Shown here: positions 63,591 through 64,000 of the stretch, one piece after another
Layout of the letters: the number at the start of each line of letters is the position of its first letter
Position numbering within the stretch: position 1 is the first letter of the stretch
Assembly (NCBI RefSeq): GCF_004124235.1
Contig: NZ_CP032487.1
Location: 3,100,001 to 3,164,000, forward strand
DNA length: 64,000 bases
Source: Yersinia hibernica
Lineage (GTDB): Bacteria > Pseudomonadota > Gammaproteobacteria > Enterobacterales > Enterobacteriaceae
Reading direction: 5' to 3'
Translations under genes and position numbers: made by a program
Notes under the pieces: model-generated
What the model saw: the letters and a program-made list of their open reading frames with translations, nothing else
Databases searched by the model: none
What the model was told of the DNA's origin: nothing

Positions 63591-63801
63591 CCTCTTGATA
63601 ACACCATATCCTCATTACGCCCATTCAACATTAACTGACGAAGTTAGTCCTAGCCAATTTATGATAGATAGGAATTTTCTTGTAACTAACTGGTAAAAAA
63701 TGAGTTTCCGATAAAAGACATTGCCAAAAAATAAGACCTCGAGCTATTCTCATCCTTACTTATAACAAAATGTAACAAAGATCACCCAAGGGAAATTAAG
63801 T

Positions 63802-64000
63802 ATGGATCGTCGTACACTTTTAAAGTCATCAGGTTTATTACTGGGAGGATTAACGTTAGGTAGCTTTATTCCTAGCGCTCAGGCAAAAAGCACTAAAATA
63901 GCCCCAAAAATACTGATCCCCAGTGAGCAGCACCCGCTATTACTTAATTTTAATGAAAACTCGTTGGGAATGTCGCCTAATGCACATCAGGCGATTATTG
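63802..64000 (+). CDS. Tat-exported class I/II aminotransferase (HisC-like), partial
   Basis: Only the first 66 codons are in the window. The N-terminus is a twin-arginine signal (MDRRTLLKSSGLLLGGLTLG, then SFIPSAQA with an AQA-type cleavage site). The mature part opens ILIPSEQHPLLLNFNENSLG and continues MSPNAHQAI, the NxNENPxG-type start of histidinol-phosphate-type aminotransferases. A Tat signal implies a periplasmic, cofactor-loaded PLP enzyme, rare for this family. It lies 261 bp downstream of the peroxidase gene on the same strand. The function of exported HisC-like proteins is not established. Confidence 0.8.
   Translation, partial: MDRRTLLKSSGLLLGGLTLGSFIPSAQAKSTKIAPKILIPSEQHPLLLNFNENSLGMSPNAHQAII

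Overview
The window looks like chromosomal DNA of an enterobacterium of the Yersinia type. The dimethyl-sulfoxide reductase, D-serine, L-sorbose and class I fumarase proteins read like enterobacterial orthologues, coding density is high, and base composition is moderate apart from one AT-rich patch. The genus is inferred from recalled family sequences; no rRNA or other marker gene is present. I see no tRNA, rRNA, CRISPR array, insertion sequence or prophage. The window is almost entirely a series of catabolic operons, each with its own transporter and most with an identifiable regulator or operator.

Layout, left to right. (1) 1-4962, minus strand: an RbsABC-type sugar ABC transporter with a DUF2291 lipoprotein and the N-terminal half of a split transketolase, cut by the left edge; a 14-bp palindrome lies in its 5' region. 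(2) 5186-9831, minus: dmsABC plus chaperone dmsD, with an FNR-like box upstream. (3) 10145-19441: an L-xylulose-type pentose system. A DeoR-family regulator, a two-permease ABC transporter, L-xylulose-5-P 3-epimerase and L-xylulose kinase run rightward, and an L-ribulose-5-P 4-epimerase is divergent. (4) 19741-21384: class I fumarase. (5) 21862-31289: an aliphatic-amide regulon with a UrtABCDE-like transporter, formamidase/acetamidase, an AmiC-like sensor, an AmiR-like ANTAR antiterminator, and a 577-aa protein of two nitrilase domains whose second half has lost catalytic residues. The leader ahead of the transporter holds an intrinsic terminator, as antitermination control would need. (6) 31655-37554: a complete L-sorbose PTS operon, sorCDFBAME, with three matching palindromes before sorC. 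(7) 37594-40393: an ArsR-family regulator divergent from a stand-alone second EF-G, with a 36-bp inverted repeat between them. (8) 40479-42371: Kup.

(9) 42516-48113, minus: an XRE-cupin regulator gene, an M20 amidohydrolase fused to a DUF1989 domain (with a strong internal Shine-Dalgarno and ATG before the DUF1989 part), and a polar amino-acid-type ABC transporter. (10) 48395-50687, minus: a compact AT-rich cluster of four genes I do not recognise (lipoprotein, small soluble protein, secreted coiled-coil protein, three-helix membrane protein), closed by a strong terminator hairpin. (11) 51132-54989: D-serine dehydratase, permease and divergent DsdC, with two operator-like repeats. (12) 55026-61550, minus: an Opp/Dpp-type ABC transporter with a mandelate-racemase-type enolase-superfamily enzyme. 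(13) 62119-64000: a tri-haem cytochrome c peroxidase with a well-placed FNR box and -10, then the start of a Tat-exported aminotransferase cut by the right edge.

The best candidates for undescribed biology are the DUF1989 fusion with its internal start, the nitrilase plus pseudo-nitrilase fusion in the amide regulon, the four-gene AT-rich cluster, and the regulated extra EF-G.
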